A stretch of 64,000 bases of DNA from JAPYTK01 sp964401935. Lineage in GTDB: Bacteria; Myxococcota_A; Polyangia; Polyangiales; Polyangiaceae. Under the pieces are notes generated by a model. The model did not search any database. It saw only the letters and a list, made by a program, of their open reading frames with translations, and was not told the origin of the DNA. Positions 25,817-35,084 of the stretch are shown here, piece after piece. The stretch spans positions 62,001 to 126,000 of the forward strand of contig CAYOAL010000004.1 in the NCBI GenBank assembly GCA_964401935.1, read 5' to 3'. Within the stretch, counting starts at the first letter, position 1, and each line of letters starts with the position of its first letter. The position numbers and the translations under genes were made by a program.

Positions 25817-26959
25817 TTGCAGCGCCGCCTCCTCACCTTCGCCGCGTTCTTCACGTTCGCGACCGCCCTCGTGGCCGGCGCGCACTACTATCTCTACCGG
25901 CGGCTCTTCGTGGCTCCCGCCCTCGGCGACGAGGCCGCGCAGCTCGGGGCGGTCTTGTGCACCGCACTCGCGATGGTCACCCCGGCGGGGATGGTCGCCG
26001 CGCGCGCGCTGCCCCGCCGCCTCGGCAAGCCCATCGGACAGCTCGCCTACGTGTGGCTCGGGACGTTGTGGCTCGCGCTCAGCTCGCTGTGGGTGAGCGA
26101 GCTCTTGCGCCTCGTTCTGCCGAGTCACCTCGAGGAGCCCACGCTCTCGCGCTGGTTGGCCCTCGCGGTGGCGGCCTGGGCCCTCGGAGGCGCCGCCTAC
26201 GGCTTGAGGAGCGCGGTCGGAGACGTCGCGGTGCGCGAGGTGCCGGTGGCGCTGCGACGCTTCCCCCCCGAGCTCGCCGGCTATCGGCTCGTGCAGCTGA
26301 GCGATCTGCACATCGGGCCCACCCTCGGCAAAGAGTGGGTGGAGCGGCTGGTGGAGCGGGTGAACGCGCTCGAGCCCCACGCGGTGGTGATCACCGGGGA
26401 TCTCGTCGACGGCTCGGTGGCCCGCCTGCGCGAGCATGTGGCCCCCCTCGGCGGCATCGTGGCGCGCGACGGCGTGTTCTTCGTCACCGGCAACCACGAG
26501 TATTACGCCGGCGCCGACGCCTGGCTCGCGGAGCTCGAGCGGCTCGGCATCGTCCCGCTCCGCAACGAGCGCGTCACCCTCGGCGACGGAGAGGCCTCGT
26601 TCGATCTGGCCGGCGTCGACGACTGGCAGGCGTTCGGCGCGGGGCACGGCCCCGATCTCGAGCGCGCGCTCGCCGGCCGCGACGAGTCGAAGGAGCTGGT
26701 GCTGCTCGCGCACCAGCCGCGACAGATCCACGAGGCCGCCGAGCGCGGAGTGGGCTTGCAGCTGAGCGGCCACACCCACGGGGGTCAGATCGTGCCCTGG
26801 AACTTCTTCGTGCGCCTCCAGCAACCCTACATCGCGGGCCTCCAGCGCCACGGCGACGCCCAGATCTACGTGAGCCGAGGCACCGGCTTCTGGGGCCCCC
26901 CGATGCGCGTCCTGGCGCCGGCCGAGATCACGCTCTTGTCGCTGTCGCCGGCCAGCTGA
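25817..26959 (+). CDS. Membrane-anchored metallophosphoesterase (YaeI/calcineurin-like)
   Basis: 380 aa. The N-terminal 140 residues hold about four hydrophobic segments. The catalytic domain then shows all blocks of the calcineurin-like family: QLSDLHIGP (~162), ITGDLVDGS (~194), VTGNHEYYAG (~227), LAHQPRQI and LSGHTHGGQIVPW (~318), which bind two metals. The family acts on UDP-diacylglucosamine-like lipids or phosphodiesters; the precise substrate is not visible. The start is TTG 25817: GAGGA lies at a proper distance upstream, while the nearby ATG at 25807 is in another frame. Confidence 0.9.
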   Translation: MQRRLLTFAAFFTFATALVAGAHYYLYRRLFVAPALGDEAAQLGAVLCTALAMVTPAGMVAARALPRRLGKPIGQLAYVWLGTLWLALSSLWVSELLRLVLPSHLEEPTLSRWLALAVAAWALGGAAYGLRSAVGDVAVREVPVALRRFPPELAGYRLVQLSDLHIGPTLGKEWVERLVERVNALEPHAVVITGDLVDGSVARLREHVAPLGGIVARDGVFFVTGNHEYYAGADAWLAELERLGIVPLRNERVTLGDGEASFDLAGVDDWQAFGAGHGPDLERALAGRDESKELVLLAHQPRQIHEAAERGVGLQLSGHTHGGQIVPWNFFVRLQQPYIAGLQRHGDAQIYVSRGTGFWGPPMRVLAPAEITLLSLSPAS

Positions 26960-26993
26960 CGGGCCCGCCTGCCCCGAAGAAACGCGCAGCCTG

Positions 26994-27052
26994 GTCGCCG
27001 CGGCGCACAGCGTAGTCACCGCGGCGCTCATGTGGTAAAGCGGCTCCGCTTT
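26994..27052 (+). promoter_or_regulatory. Short direct repeat and start-proximal stem-loop
   Basis: GTCGCCGCGGCGCAC (26994-27008) recurs as GTCACCGCGGCGCTC (27015-27029). Directly before the next ATG (27053) is AAAGCGG-CT-CCGCTTT (27037-27052), a 7-base-pair hairpin. If formed in mRNA it would occupy the ribosome-binding region. A regulatory role is inference. Confidence 0.4.
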
Positions 27053-27712
27053 ATGCGGTATCGTAGATTCGGTCTGTGCATGGCCGCCCTGCTGCTCTTG
27101 GCGGGCTGTCCGGACGCCGAAGGCGAGTTCTGCGCCTTCGACGACCGCTTCAAAGAAATCAAGAACGACGGACAGGGGGTGGGGACCTGCGAATCGGCGG
27201 TCATCCAGACCACGTGCGAGACGTGCGACGTGCTCCCCACGGACGCCGACGTGACGGGCGAGTACCTGTTCACGCTCTCGACGAACATCGCCCCGGTGCT
27301 CCCGTTCATCTTCGCCGCCGACGTGTCGCTGACGAACGGCCAGCTGCGGATCGAGGCCCAGCCGCTCGCGGCGGCGGACCGCACCACGCCGGTCGGTTCT
27401 CGCTTCACCATCGGCCCGATCCCCCTCGACGGGGGCTACTGCATCGATCAGGACCTGCCGGCCATCGACGTCCCGGGCGAGACCAACGGCATCAGCGGGA
27501 GCCCTGCCCGCGCCACCGTGCAGCTCGTCGGCTCCGTGTGCGGCCCCGGCGACTTCATCTGCGGTGTGATCCCGATGGGCACCGCCGACGTGGCCGGAAA
27601 CATGTTGATGCTCGCGGGCTCGACCTGGACGCTCGAGCGCCTCTCGGCGCCGGGCGTGTACCCCGAGCCGCCCACCATCAACTGCGCCATGGAGAAGGGG
27701 GCCCCGCTATGA
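27053..27712 (+). CDS. Lipoprotein of unknown function
   Basis: 219 aa from ATG 27053 (226 from a GTG at 27032). MRYRRFGLCMAALLLLAGC is a textbook lipoprotein signal with lipobox LAGC. The mature protein has several Cys in pairs (TTCETCDVLP, VCGPGDFICGV), suggesting disulfides in the periplasm or at the surface. No family is recognised. Its stop overlaps the start of the FadL-like porin by four bases (ATGA), so the two are translationally coupled. It may be an outer-membrane partner of the porin; this is inference from coupling. Confidence 0.8.
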   Translation: MRYRRFGLCMAALLLLAGCPDAEGEFCAFDDRFKEIKNDGQGVGTCESAVIQTTCETCDVLPTDADVTGEYLFTLSTNIAPVLPFIFAADVSLTNGQLRIEAQPLAAADRTTPVGSRFTIGPIPLDGGYCIDQDLPAIDVPGETNGISGSPARATVQLVGSVCGPGDFICGVIPMGTADVAGNMLMLAGSTWTLERLSAPGVYPEPPTINCAMEKGAPL

Positions 27713-29169
27713 GCCGCAGCACGACCCGACTCGGGGTGTCGACGTCCACCGTCGCGTTGGGGCTTCTGGCCGCCTCGACCACACACGCCTCGGGCTTCAG
27801 CACCGCCCGCTTCGGCTTCGAGCACGGTCACCCGATGACCGACGAGCCGACCGCGATCTACTACAACCCCTCGGGCCTCTCGCTCAAGCCAGGCATCGAC
27901 ATCATGGCCGACGGGGCGATCGCCTACCGGCTCGCGTCGTACACCAAGAGCCCCGACGCCAGCGACTCCCCCGAGCTCGCCGGGCAGCCGCTGGCCAACA
28001 CCGGCGAGGCGTCGCTCACCAACCTCGCCGCCGCGCCGTTCATCGGCCTCCGCGCCGGCATCCCCGTAAGCGACGACATCGACATCGGCTTCGGGGCCTC
28101 CTTCATGGTGCCGTTCGGCGGCGCCGCGGTGTGGGATCAGAACGACGCCTGGTCGAACAGCGGGGTCGCCCCCGGACCGGTCGACGGCGTGCAGCGCTGG
28201 TACAGCATCCACGGCACGCTCCGCTCGCTCTACGTGGCGGGCGCGTTCTCGATCAGCTTCAGCAAGCTCGTCCACATCGGCCTCTCCGGCGGCGCGGCGC
28301 TCACCCAGATCGACTCGCTCAGGGCGCGCAACGGCGACGGCAGCAACAACCTCGACACCGAAGGCCGCGCCTGGTTCAAGGGCGAGAAGTGGAACGGGCA
28401 CATCGGCGGCGGGATCATGCTCACCCCGCTCGAAGGCAGGCTGCGGATCGGCGCGAGCTACCAGGCCCCCCCCGGCCTCGGGGAGCAGAAGCTCGAGGGC
28501 AACCTCGTCACGCAGCTCGGCGGACAGATCAGCGGCCGCGACGTGCCCGCCGAGATGACCCAACACCTGCCCGATGTGTTTCGCCTCGGAGTCTCCTACC
28601 GCTTCACGGATCTCGAGCTCCGAGCGTTCGCCGATTTTCAGCGCTGGAGCCTGTTCGCCGATCAGTGCATCGCCCCGACGGGTCAGTCGTGCGCGGTGAA
28701 CGCCGACGGCTCCGACGCCGAGGGCTCGACGACCATCGCCAACCTGCCCCGTCGCTGGAAAGACGCGGGCGGCGTGCGGGTGGGCGCGAGCTACTGGTTC
28801 GGCCCGGAGGTGGAGCTGATGGGCGGCCTCGGCTACGACTCCAACGCCATCCCGTCCAAGAACCTCGATCCGGCCCTCACCGACTTTCACGACATCAGCG
28901 TGGCCCTCGGCGTGAAGTTTCAGCCGATCAAGCAGTTCGGCGCGATGCTCGGCTACACCCACCTGTTCTACATCCCCCGCGACACCACGGGAGAGTCGGA
29001 CAACCCGCGCTTTCAGGGCACCTCGACCGGCCCCGACGCCGGCGGCGAGTACACGCAGACCATCGGCGTGTTCCACATCAACGTGATGGGCTCGTTCGAT
29101 CCTTTCACCTCGTCCACCGCGGAGACCGCAGAGGCCCGCACCGAGTCCGCGCGCGCCACGACACGCTGA
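27709..29169 (+). CDS. OmpP1/FadL-family outer-membrane protein
   Basis: 486 aa, ATG 27709. A signal peptide ends near THASG. The family hallmark follows at once: STARFGFEHGHPMTDEPTAIYYNPSGLS corresponds to the N-terminal hatch with the NPAG-like (here NPSG) motif of FadL proteins. The rest is a run of amphipathic beta strands ending on an aromatic C-terminal region. FadL-type channels take up long-chain fatty acids or other hydrophobic compounds. An acyl-CoA synthetase sits 3.8 kb downstream on the same strand and could use the imported acid. The gene is coupled to the lipoprotein upstream. Confidence 0.88.
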   Translation: MSRSTTRLGVSTSTVALGLLAASTTHASGFSTARFGFEHGHPMTDEPTAIYYNPSGLSLKPGIDIMADGAIAYRLASYTKSPDASDSPELAGQPLANTGEASLTNLAAAPFIGLRAGIPVSDDIDIGFGASFMVPFGGAAVWDQNDAWSNSGVAPGPVDGVQRWYSIHGTLRSLYVAGAFSISFSKLVHIGLSGGAALTQIDSLRARNGDGSNNLDTEGRAWFKGEKWNGHIGGGIMLTPLEGRLRIGASYQAPPGLGEQKLEGNLVTQLGGQISGRDVPAEMTQHLPDVFRLGVSYRFTDLELRAFADFQRWSLFADQCIAPTGQSCAVNADGSDAEGSTTIANLPRRWKDAGGVRVGASYWFGPEVELMGGLGYDSNAIPSKNLDPALTDFHDISVALGVKFQPIKQFGAMLGYTHLFYIPRDTTGESDNPRFQGTSTGPDAGGEYTQTIGVFHINVMGSFDPFTSSTAETAEARTESARATTR

Positions 29170-29179
29170 GCCCGGGGTC

Positions 29180-29734
29180 GTGAACGTACTCCACCGCTTC
29201 CCGCTCGGGCCGCGCTCGGAGCTCTCGCTCGTGCGCGGCGACATCACGCGGCTGTCGGTGGACGCCATCGTCAACGCCGCCAACGAGCTCATGCTCGGCG
29301 GCGGTGGGGTGGACGGCGCCATTCACCGCGCGGCCGGGCCCGAGCTCCGGGTGGCTTGCGAGCGTGTCCCCGAGGTGCGGCCCGGTGTGCGCTGTCCCAC
29401 CGGCGAGGCACGCATCACCCCCGGCTTCGCCCTCCCCGCCCGCTTCGTGATCCACACCGTGGGCCCAATCTATCGCAGCCCCTCGGTGAGCGCGCCCATG
29501 CTCGCGAGCGCTTACCGCTCGTCGCTCTCCCTCGCCAACGAAAATGCCTTGAAAACGATCGCGTTCCCCGCCATCTCATGCGGAGTGTTCGGCTACCCCA
29601 TGGACGAGGCTGCGGAGATCGCCATCCGCACCTGCCAGGAGCACCACGGCGCCCTCCACGAGGTGCGGTTCGCGCTCTTTGGCGACGACGCCGAGGCGGC
29701 GTTCGAGGCGGCGGCACGGCGATGCCTCGGTTGA
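29180..29734 (+). CDS. Macro-domain ADP-ribose hydrolase (MacroD-like)
   Basis: 184 aa, GTG 29180. Canonical MacroD-type motifs are present: VDAIVNAANELMLGGGGVDG with Asn and the Gly-rich loop, then HRAAGPEL, and in the second half AFPAISCGVFGYPMDEAA, which binds the distal ribose and phosphates. The family removes ADP-ribose from proteins (mono-ADP-ribosyl-Asp/Glu) or hydrolyses O-acetyl-ADP-ribose. It is the first gene of a coupled run with an esterase, an alpha/beta hydrolase and a lipid kinase; it overlaps the esterase by 13 bases. No partner ADP-ribosyltransferase is in the window. Confidence 0.93.
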   Translation: MNVLHRFPLGPRSELSLVRGDITRLSVDAIVNAANELMLGGGGVDGAIHRAAGPELRVACERVPEVRPGVRCPTGEARITPGFALPARFVIHTVGPIYRSPSVSAPMLASAYRSSLSLANENALKTIAFPAISCGVFGYPMDEAAEIAIRTCQEHHGALHEVRFALFGDDAEAAFEAAARRCLG

Positions 29735-30987
29735 CGTTCGTCTCCCTCGTGCTCGGCTCGCTCGCCGCCTTCGCGTGCTCGAGCGAGCCGAGCCCTTCCT
29801 CGGTGGACGACGATGCGTCCACCTCGCCCTCATCGAGCAGCTCGACCGGCGGCGCGGGGGGCGAGGGCGGAGCGGGTGGCGGTGAGGGCGGCGCCGGCGG
29901 CGTGACCACCCCTCCGCTCGAGGTGCTGTTGGCCGACCTCCGCAGCGACGTCGAGGCCACGATGCTCGCCCAGTCGCGGGGCAGCGGCTGGCCGGCCCCG
30001 GTCGACGGGGGGTACCTCGTGGTGAGCACCGACGCGTCCCTCACCGAAGTGGCGGGCGACCACGACGACTGGGCCGGCACCCCGATGACCGCGGATCGGG
30101 GCTTCTCCTGGCTCGTGCTCCCCATGGCCCCCGGCGATCGCTACAAGTTCACGGACGGCACCGACTACGTCGCCGATCCTTGGGGGCGAGCCTACGCTCA
30201 CGACGCGTTCGGGGTGATGACCATGCTCGCCCCCACGAGCGCTCACCTCGAGCGCTTCTTCGCGGTGGGGAACCGCACCGTGCGGGTGTGGGTGCCGGAG
30301 GGCACGCCCACCCACGTGCTCTACGTCCACGACGGGCAGAACCTGTTCGATCCCGCCGCGGGCTGGGGTGGCTGGACCCTCGAGGACGAGATCCTTCTGG
30401 CGATGATGGTGGTCGGCATCGACAACACGCCGGCGCGGTTCGACGAGTACACCCACGTGCCCGACGACTTCGGCAGCGGGGTGGTGGGAGGCGACGGCGA
30501 CGCCTACGCCGCCTTCGTGAACGAGACGGTGCGGGCCCTGGTGGCCACCCACTACGGGGAGCCGCCCACCCTCGGGGTGATGGGCTCTTCGCTCGGCGGC
30601 CTCATCAGCCTCCACATCGTCGACCGCTTCCCGAGCGAGTTTCACTTCGCGGCGAGCCTGAGCGGCACGCTGGGCTGGGGCTCGATCGGCCTCGACAACG
30701 AGACGATGATCGAACGCCTTCAGACCGCCGGCCTCCGCGACGTGGCCCTCTACGTAGACTCTGGCGGCAGCGGGACCTGCTACGACGACGACGGAGACGG
30801 CATCGAGGACGACGGCCCCGACTCGGACAATTACTGCGAAAATCGTCAGCTTGCGAACGTGCTGGAGGGCGTCGGCTACACCACCGGGGTCGATCTCTGG
30901 TACTGGCACGAGCCCGACGCGCCCCACAACGAGGCGGCTTGGGGCGCGCGCGTCTTTCGACCCCTGTCGATCTTCTCGAACCTGTGA
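29722..30987 (+). CDS. Secreted esterase, esterase D (enterochelin esterase-like) family
   Basis: 421 aa, ATG 29722, inside the end of the macro gene. The signal peptide has a lipobox-like LAAFAC. A Ser/Gly linker spans about residues 20-60. A carbohydrate-binding-like module around SWLVLPMAPGDRYKF precedes the hydrolase domain. The hydrolase has HVLYVHDGQNLF, nucleophile elbow GVMGSSLGGLI with the catalytic Ser, an acidic DDDGDGIEDDGPDSDN loop, which could bind Ca, and a late His in WHEPDAPHN. The family hydrolyses ester bonds of siderophores, feruloyl or lipid esters. Its substrate is not known. Confidence 0.85.
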   Translation: MPRLTFVSLVLGSLAAFACSSEPSPSSVDDDASTSPSSSSSTGGAGGEGGAGGGEGGAGGVTTPPLEVLLADLRSDVEATMLAQSRGSGWPAPVDGGYLVVSTDASLTEVAGDHDDWAGTPMTADRGFSWLVLPMAPGDRYKFTDGTDYVADPWGRAYAHDAFGVMTMLAPTSAHLERFFAVGNRTVRVWVPEGTPTHVLYVHDGQNLFDPAAGWGGWTLEDEILLAMMVVGIDNTPARFDEYTHVPDDFGSGVVGGDGDAYAAFVNETVRALVATHYGEPPTLGVMGSSLGGLISLHIVDRFPSEFHFAASLSGTLGWGSIGLDNETMIERLQTAGLRDVALYVDSGGSGTCYDDDGDGIEDDGPDSDNYCENRQLANVLEGVGYTTGVDLWYWHEPDAPHNEAAWGARVFRPLSIFSNL

Positions 30988-31910
30988 ACCCCGTCGCCGG
31001 CCACTACTTCACGATCGCGCCGGTGGCGAAGGCCCTCCTGCGTTCGCCGCCGGTGAGCCCGTTCCGGCCCTGGCGGGCCGAGCTCGACGACCCGGCGGTG
31101 GGCACCGTGCGGCTCAGCGGCGCGCTCCACTGCCCTCGGCCCGACACCGACACCGTCGTCGTAACGCTCCATGGGCTCGGCGGCGACATCGACAGCCACT
31201 ACGTCCGGAGCCTCGCGATGACCGCGCACCGCGCTGGCTGCGCCTGCCTCCGGCTCAACATGCGCGGCGCCGACATGTCGGGCGACGACTACTACCACGC
31301 CGGCCTCACCGCCGATCTGCGGGCCGCCCTCGCGAGCCCAGCGCTCCGCCGGTTCCGTCGCATCGCGCTGCTCGGCTACTCCATCGGCGGGCACCTCGTG
31401 CTGCGCCTCGCCACCGAGCCAGGCCTCGATCCGCGGGTGGTGGCGGTGGCCGCGGTCTGCCCGCCCCTCGATCTCGGCCAGGCGGTGACGGACATCGATC
31501 ACCACCTCCGCTGGCCCTATCGCCGCCACGTCCTCGGCTCGCTGCGCGCGATGGTGCGCGCCGTCGATCGGCGCCGACCCTTGCCCGTGCCGCTCTCCGA
31601 GGTGCTGCGGATCGGCCGCTTCCGCGCCTGGGACGAGGCGCTCGTCGCGCCGCGCTTCGGGTTTCGAGACGCCAGCGACTACTACCAGAGGATGAGCGTG
31701 GGCCGGCGCCTGCACCACCTCGCGGTGCCCGCGCTGGTGGTGGGCGCACACCACGATCCGATGGTGCCGCGCCGGTCCATCGAGAGCGCCCTCCCCCGCC
31801 GCGCGACGCCCAAGCTCGAGGTGCGCTGGCTCGAGCGCGCGGGGCACGTGGGCTTCCCCCCCGACCTCGAGTTCGAGCGCTCGACGCTCGCCTGGCTGCT
31901 GTCGCGATGA
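30984..31910 (+). CDS. Alpha/beta hydrolase, YheT-like
   Basis: 308 aa, GTG 30984 overlapping the previous stop (GTGA). Motifs are TVVVTLHGLGGDIDSHYVRS (oxyanion loop), LLGYSIGGHLVLR (nucleophile Ser), and late AGHVGFP with the catalytic His. The Asp is probably in VVGAHHDPMVP. Spacing and the HGLGG start match the YheT/AB-hydrolase 4 group, whose members act on acyl or lipid esters. The ATGA overlap with the downstream lipid kinase puts it in one translational unit with the macro and esterase genes. Confidence 0.88.
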   Translation: MNPVAGHYFTIAPVAKALLRSPPVSPFRPWRAELDDPAVGTVRLSGALHCPRPDTDTVVVTLHGLGGDIDSHYVRSLAMTAHRAGCACLRLNMRGADMSGDDYYHAGLTADLRAALASPALRRFRRIALLGYSIGGHLVLRLATEPGLDPRVVAVAAVCPPLDLGQAVTDIDHHLRWPYRRHVLGSLRAMVRAVDRRRPLPVPLSEVLRIGRFRAWDEALVAPRFGFRDASDYYQRMSVGRRLHHLAVPALVVGAHHDPMVPRRSIESALPRRATPKLEVRWLERAGHVGFPPDLEFERSTLAWLLSR

Positions 31911-32929
31911 CCCGCTACCTCCTCGTCGCCAACCCCACCGCCCAGTCGGGGCGGGCTGCCCGCTGGATCGAACAGACCGTGCTCGCGATGGGCGAGCGCG
32001 GGATGGCGGTGGAGGTGATGCACACCCTCCCCGACGGCCAGACGGCAGCGGCGGTCACGGCGCGCCTGAACCGCGGCGGCGTCGACGTGGTGGTGTACCT
32101 CGGCGGTGACGGCACGTTCCACGAGGTGGCGGTGGGGATCCTCGGCGCGCGCGAGAAGGTGCCGCTCGGCATGCAGCCGGCGGGCACCGCCAACGACCAG
32201 GGCCTGAGCTTCGGGATCAAGCGCGGGGAGATCGCCCGCAACGTTGAGGTGATCGCGGCTGCGCACCTCACCGCCCTCGACGTGGGCTGGGTGGAGCGCC
32301 TTCGTCACGACGGGAGCGTGGTCGCCGCGTCGTACTTCTTCGACTCGTGCGGGTGGGGGCTCAACCCCGACATCCTCGCGCTGCGCAACCGGCAGCGGCG
32401 CCAAGTCGCGAAGATCCCGCTCCTCGGCCACGTGTATCGCGACAAGGCGATCTACGTGGCCTCGTCGCTCGGGAAGCTGCTCGCGTCGTACACCACCCCC
32501 GTGAAGTTCGCCTGCGATGTGGTGGCCGACGGCACGCGACGCGAGCTCAAGGGGCTCACCGACGTCATCATCAGCGCCACCCCGATCTACGCGGGGCACT
32601 GGGTGCTCGACCGCACCGCCGAGCCCGACGACGGCAAGTTCGAGCTCGCGCCGATGCAGGGGCGGCGCGACTGGGCGAGCAAGACCCTGCGGGATCTCGC
32701 CGCGAGCCCGATCTGGCAGGAGCAGCTCGACTGGCTCGGCCTCACCCACTCCGAGGGCTTCGCCGCGAGCACCTTCGACCTCGACTTCTTCCGCCCGGAG
32801 AAGAGCACGGTGAAGGCGCAGGTCGACGGCGAAGAGTGGGGCGAGGGCGATCGCTACCGGGTGCGGGTGTTGAAAAACCTCCTCCCTGTCATCACACCCG
32901 CCGACTTCTCCCCGCCTTGGAAGCGCTGA
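31907..32929 (+). CDS. Diacylglycerol/sphingosine kinase family lipid kinase
   Basis: 340 aa, ATG 31907. The DAGK catalytic motif VVVYLGGDGTFHEVAVG lies at about residues 62-78, after the N-terminal LLVANPTAQSGRAA block; MQPAGTANDQGLS is the second conserved patch. The C-terminal beta domain carries PDDGKFELAPMQG, typical of YegS/DgkB-like enzymes. It phosphorylates diacylglycerol or a related lipid with ATP. It is coupled by ATGA to the hydrolase upstream. An acyl-CoA synthetase follows 39 bases downstream, so the group may handle acyl lipids. Confidence 0.92.
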   Translation: MTRYLLVANPTAQSGRAARWIEQTVLAMGERGMAVEVMHTLPDGQTAAAVTARLNRGGVDVVVYLGGDGTFHEVAVGILGAREKVPLGMQPAGTANDQGLSFGIKRGEIARNVEVIAAAHLTALDVGWVERLRHDGSVVAASYFFDSCGWGLNPDILALRNRQRRQVAKIPLLGHVYRDKAIYVASSLGKLLASYTTPVKFACDVVADGTRRELKGLTDVIISATPIYAGHWVLDRTAEPDDGKFELAPMQGRRDWASKTLRDLAASPIWQEQLDWLGLTHSEGFAASTFDLDFFRPEKSTVKAQVDGEEWGEGDRYRVRVLKNLLPVITPADFSPPWKR

Positions 32930-32968
32930 CCAGACATGCTAAGCCGCCCTCCCCTGGGGAGCTCTGAC

Positions 32969-34804
32969 ATGGCAAGCGACACCATCATCCATCGGTTCAT
33001 CCAACAGGCCAAGGTGCGCGGCAGCGCGCCCGCCTACCACGCGAAGAAAAACGGCAGCTGGAAGGCGACCAGCTGGAAGACCTACGTCGACCAGACCCGA
33101 ACCGCCGCCCGCGCCCTCCTCACCCTCGGCGTGGGGCAGAAGCAGCAGAACGGCGGCTCCACCCACGCCGCGTCGTGCGTCTGCATTCTCGGCTTCAACC
33201 GACCCGAATGGTGCATCTTCGATCTGGCCGCGATGATGTGTGGCGGGGTCCCTGCCGGCATCTACACCACCTGCTCCCCGACCGAGGTCGCCTACATCGT
33301 GGGCCACACCGAGGCCAAGGTGGTGCTCGTGGAAGATCTCGAGCAGTGGAAGAAGATCGAGAAGGAGCGCGGAAACCTCCCCAAGCTCGAGAAGGTGGTC
33401 CTCATGGAGGGCGCCGGCGACGTCGACGACGACATGGTCCTCACCTGGGACGAGTTCAACGCGCTCGCCGAGAAGACGAGCGAGGAGATCCTCGAAGAGC
33501 ACATCGAGGCGCTGTCCCCCTCCGCGCTCGCCACCCTCATCTACACCTCGGGCACCACCGGTCCCCCGAAGGGCGTGATGCTCTCGCACAAGAACCTCTC
33601 CTGGACCGCACAGTGCGCCATCGACATGGTGGGCGCCGGCCCTTCTGACTCGAGCCTCTCGTACCTGCCGCTCTCGCACATCGCCGAGCAGATGTTCACG
33701 CTGCACGTGCCCGCCACCTGCGGCGCCTCGGTGTACTTCGCCGAGTCGATCCTCAAGGTGGCCGACAACCTCAAGGAGGTGCAGCCGACCATCCTGTTCG
33801 CGGTGCCCCGCATCTGGGAGAAGTTCTACGCCGGCGTCAGCGACAAGCTCGCCCTGGCCACCGGCCTGAAGGCCAAGCTCGTGGGCTGGGCCCGCGCCAC
33901 CGGCGCCGACGTGAACGCCCTCCGAAACCGCGGCGAGGAGCCGGCTGGCTGGCTCGCGATGAAGTACAACTTCTTCAACAAGAAGGTGTACGGCCCGCTC
34001 AAGGAGGCGCTCGGCCTCGGACGCACCAAGATCTGCGTGTCTGGCGCCGCGCCGATCTCGGCTGAGATCATCAGCTTCTTCGCCGGACTCGACGTGATGA
34101 TCCGCGAGGTCTATGGCCAGTCGGAAGACACCGGACCGACCAGCTTCAACCTCCCCGGCAAGACCAAGATTGGCAGCGTGGGCGCACCGATCCCTGGCTG
34201 CGAGGTGAAGATCGCCGAGGACGACGAGATCCTCGTGCGCGGCCCCAACGTGTTCATGGGCTACTACAAAGACGAGGCGGCCACCCAGGAGACGCTCATC
34301 GACGGCTGGCTGCACTCTGGCGATCTCGGCAAGCTCGACAGCGAGGGCTACCTCCACATCACCGGCCGCAAGAAGGACCTCATCATCACCGCCGGTGGCA
34401 AGAACATCGCGCCGAAGAACATCGAGAGCGCGCTCAAAGACCTCGGCCTCATCGGCGAGGCGGTGGTCATCGGCGACCGCCGCAAGTTCCTCAGCGCCCT
34501 CATCTCGCTCGATCCGGAGAAGGCGGCCGCCTTCGCCTCCGAGCACGGCCTCGATGTGGAGAAGCTGCACGAGAGCCCGCAGCTCCGGGGCATCATCCAG
34601 GAGCACGTCGACAAGGTGAACGCCGACCTCGCGCGGGTGGAGCAAGTGAAGAAGTTCACCATCGTGGAAAAACCCTTCTCCATCGACGGCGGCGAGCTCA
34701 CGCCCACCCTCAAGGTGAAGCGCAACGTGGTGAACAAGAACTACACGGATCTCATCGAGACCATGTACGCCGACGACGAAAAGTCGGCCGGCGCCTCCGC
34801 CTGA
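32969..34804 (+). CDS. Long-chain acyl-CoA synthetase (AMP-forming)
   Basis: 611 aa from ATG 32969, which has a GGGGA ribosome site; an ATG at 32936 is in frame. The AMP-binding signature LIYTSGTTGPPKGVM is at residues ~189-203. The later motifs are VYGQSEDTGPTS (A5-like), GWLHSGDLGKLD (A7-8) and GRKKDLIITAGGKNI (hinge and CoA domain), with the catalytic Lys in a C-terminal region rich in Lys (TLKVKRN). Length and the EGA-P-type spacing fit FadD15-like synthetases. It activates fatty acids for beta-oxidation or lipid synthesis, perhaps those imported by the FadL-like porin. Confidence 0.94.
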   Translation: MASDTIIHRFIQQAKVRGSAPAYHAKKNGSWKATSWKTYVDQTRTAARALLTLGVGQKQQNGGSTHAASCVCILGFNRPEWCIFDLAAMMCGGVPAGIYTTCSPTEVAYIVGHTEAKVVLVEDLEQWKKIEKERGNLPKLEKVVLMEGAGDVDDDMVLTWDEFNALAEKTSEEILEEHIEALSPSALATLIYTSGTTGPPKGVMLSHKNLSWTAQCAIDMVGAGPSDSSLSYLPLSHIAEQMFTLHVPATCGASVYFAESILKVADNLKEVQPTILFAVPRIWEKFYAGVSDKLALATGLKAKLVGWARATGADVNALRNRGEEPAGWLAMKYNFFNKKVYGPLKEALGLGRTKICVSGAAPISAEIISFFAGLDVMIREVYGQSEDTGPTSFNLPGKTKIGSVGAPIPGCEVKIAEDDEILVRGPNVFMGYYKDEAATQETLIDGWLHSGDLGKLDSEGYLHITGRKKDLIITAGGKNIAPKNIESALKDLGLIGEAVVIGDRRKFLSALISLDPEKAAAFASEHGLDVEKLHESPQLRGIIQEHVDKVNADLARVEQVKKFTIVEKPFSIDGGELTPTLKVKRNVVNKNYTDLIETMYADDEKSAGASA

Positions 34805-34822
34805 GCGATCGACCGCCCGCGA

Positions 34823-34880
34823 CCAGCTGGCGGCGTCGTACGCCTCAACTGCGCGAACCCCAGCTGGCCGCGTCGTACGC
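34823..34880. repeat. Direct repeat at the edge of the type VI relic
   Basis: CCAGCTGG-C/G-GGCGTCGTACGC-like copies of 21 bases start at 34823 and 34860, differing at one base. On the minus strand both encode AYDAASW. The first copy lies outside the remnant ORF and the second forms its end. It may mark a recombination or slippage joint. Confidence 0.65.
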
Positions 34881-35084
34881 ACGGTCGGCCAGCCTCGCCG
34901 CCGCCACGCAGCCGGCAGCCGCTGCTGCCGCCGCCCGCATCAGGTCCTCGTCGTGCTCGCGCGGACCGAGCCCGCCGAGCGCGGCGCACACCGCGTCGCC
35001 CGCGTTCCGCGCGAGCACCACGTGCCCCTCCTCGTGCTCCTCGAGCTCGCGCAGACACTCGCGCCACCGCGCGATGAGCGGTGG
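34845..35084 (-). pseudogene. Truncated putative zinc protease C-terminus (DUF922-like)
   Basis: An open frame of about 80 codons ending in TGA at 34845 but without a start; an in-frame TAG lies just upstream near 35097. It reads RWRECLRELEEHEEGHVVLA, with an HE-x2-H zinc-type motif, then a Cys/Ala-rich helical tail ending YDAASWGSRS. This resembles the end of DUF922-type predicted secreted proteases, but the match is by eye. It abuts, head to head, a VgrG fragment that also lacks its start, so this is a recombined relic. Confidence 0.5.

Noticed and set aside
34823..34880. Direct repeat considered as phage or element attachment sites
   Set aside because: Copies are only 37 bases apart, no integrase or tRNA is near, and they fall in coding sequence of the remnant.
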